Below, one piece after another: positions 22,895 to 22,970 of a stretch of DNA of 22,970 nucleotides. The stretch comes from Thermoleophilia bacterium UBA6103 (lineage in GTDB: Bacteria; Actinomycetota; Thermoleophilia; UBA2241): positions 117,389-140,358 of the forward strand of contig DIWP01000046.1 in the NCBI GenBank assembly GCA_002423545.1. Direction: 5' to 3'. Position 1 is the stretch's first letter; each line of letters opens with the position of its first letter. The notes under the pieces were generated by a model. That model made no database searches and had not been told where the DNA came from. It was given only the letters and a program-made list of their open reading frames with translations. A program made the position numbers and the translations under genes.

Positions 22895-22970
22895 GCATCG
22901 CCCCGAGGGCGAGGCTCCCACAAGAACAGCAAGCCCACGCCGAACCGGTGGGAGGCGCGCCCTCGCGGCG
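22895..22970. repeat. REP-like inverted pair (right copy cut by window end)
   Basis: The left copy (about 22895-22920) contains the stem CGCCC-CGA-GGGCG and ends in GAGGCTCCCA. The right copy (22949-22970) starts TGGGAGGCGCGCCC in the opposite orientation. The two copies face each other across 28 nt. This arrangement is that of Pseudomonas REP pairs found between genes. The rest of 22827-22894 shows no feature. Confidence 0.6.

Overview
The window reads as chromosomal DNA of a high-GC gammaproteobacterium, most likely Pseudomonas or a close relative. The evidence is the opgGH pair, the DUF3087 protein, the style of the copRS/copAB copper genes, a FapD/FapF-like pair, strong G+C third-position bias in every gene, and a REP-like inverted pair at the right end. 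No rRNA, tRNA, transposase, integrase or CRISPR array was seen.

Layout. (1) 1-3432, minus strand: a copper-type two-component system, copR then copS (ATGA overlap), followed by a membrane-anchored TlpA-like thioredoxin and dsbG (GTGA overlap, cut by the window edge). (2) 3433-6756, plus strand: a Cu(I)/Ag(I)-type P1B ATPase with YHS and metal-binding N-terminal domains, a CopZ-like chaperone behind its own MerR/CueR-type operator, and a CopG (DUF411) periplasmic copper protein. (3) 6757-10124: a compact locus that is not a copper module. It encodes a small Sec-exported protein carrying a double-glycine-like motif, a FapD-like C39 peptidase, a FapF-like coiled-coil outer-membrane pore, and a convergent NarL/LuxR-type regulator whose receiver lacks the phospho-acceptor aspartate. 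(4) 10125-14023, plus strand: copA (multicopper oxidase), a Met/His-rich small protein, copB and a His-tailed cytochrome c. (5) 14086-20705, minus strand: bglX, opgG and opgH. (6) 20902-22826: a GNAT acetyltransferase, wrbA and a DUF3087 protein. (7) 22895-22970: REP-like elements.

How it fits together. Two copper transcription units (at 3586 and 10351) carry a promoter module that matches in layout over 54 nt, which suggests both belong to the CopR regulon. CopZ appears to be wired separately through a CueR-type regulator that is not in the window. The ATPase clears cytoplasmic copper, CopZ shuttles it, and CopG, CopA, the Met/His protein, CopB and the cytochrome act in the periplasm and outer membrane. 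DsbG and the TlpA-like protein probably protect or repair thiols damaged by copper.

The most interesting part is 7098-9403. It looks like a minimal relative of the functional-amyloid (Fap) export pathway, with one candidate substrate, one C39 protease and one FapF-like pore. The substrate is unusual in having a Sec signal peptide followed at once by a motif that matches the leader recognised by C39 peptidases, which suggests a second maturation step in the periplasm. A 34-bp perfect palindrome separates the substrate gene from the machinery genes.
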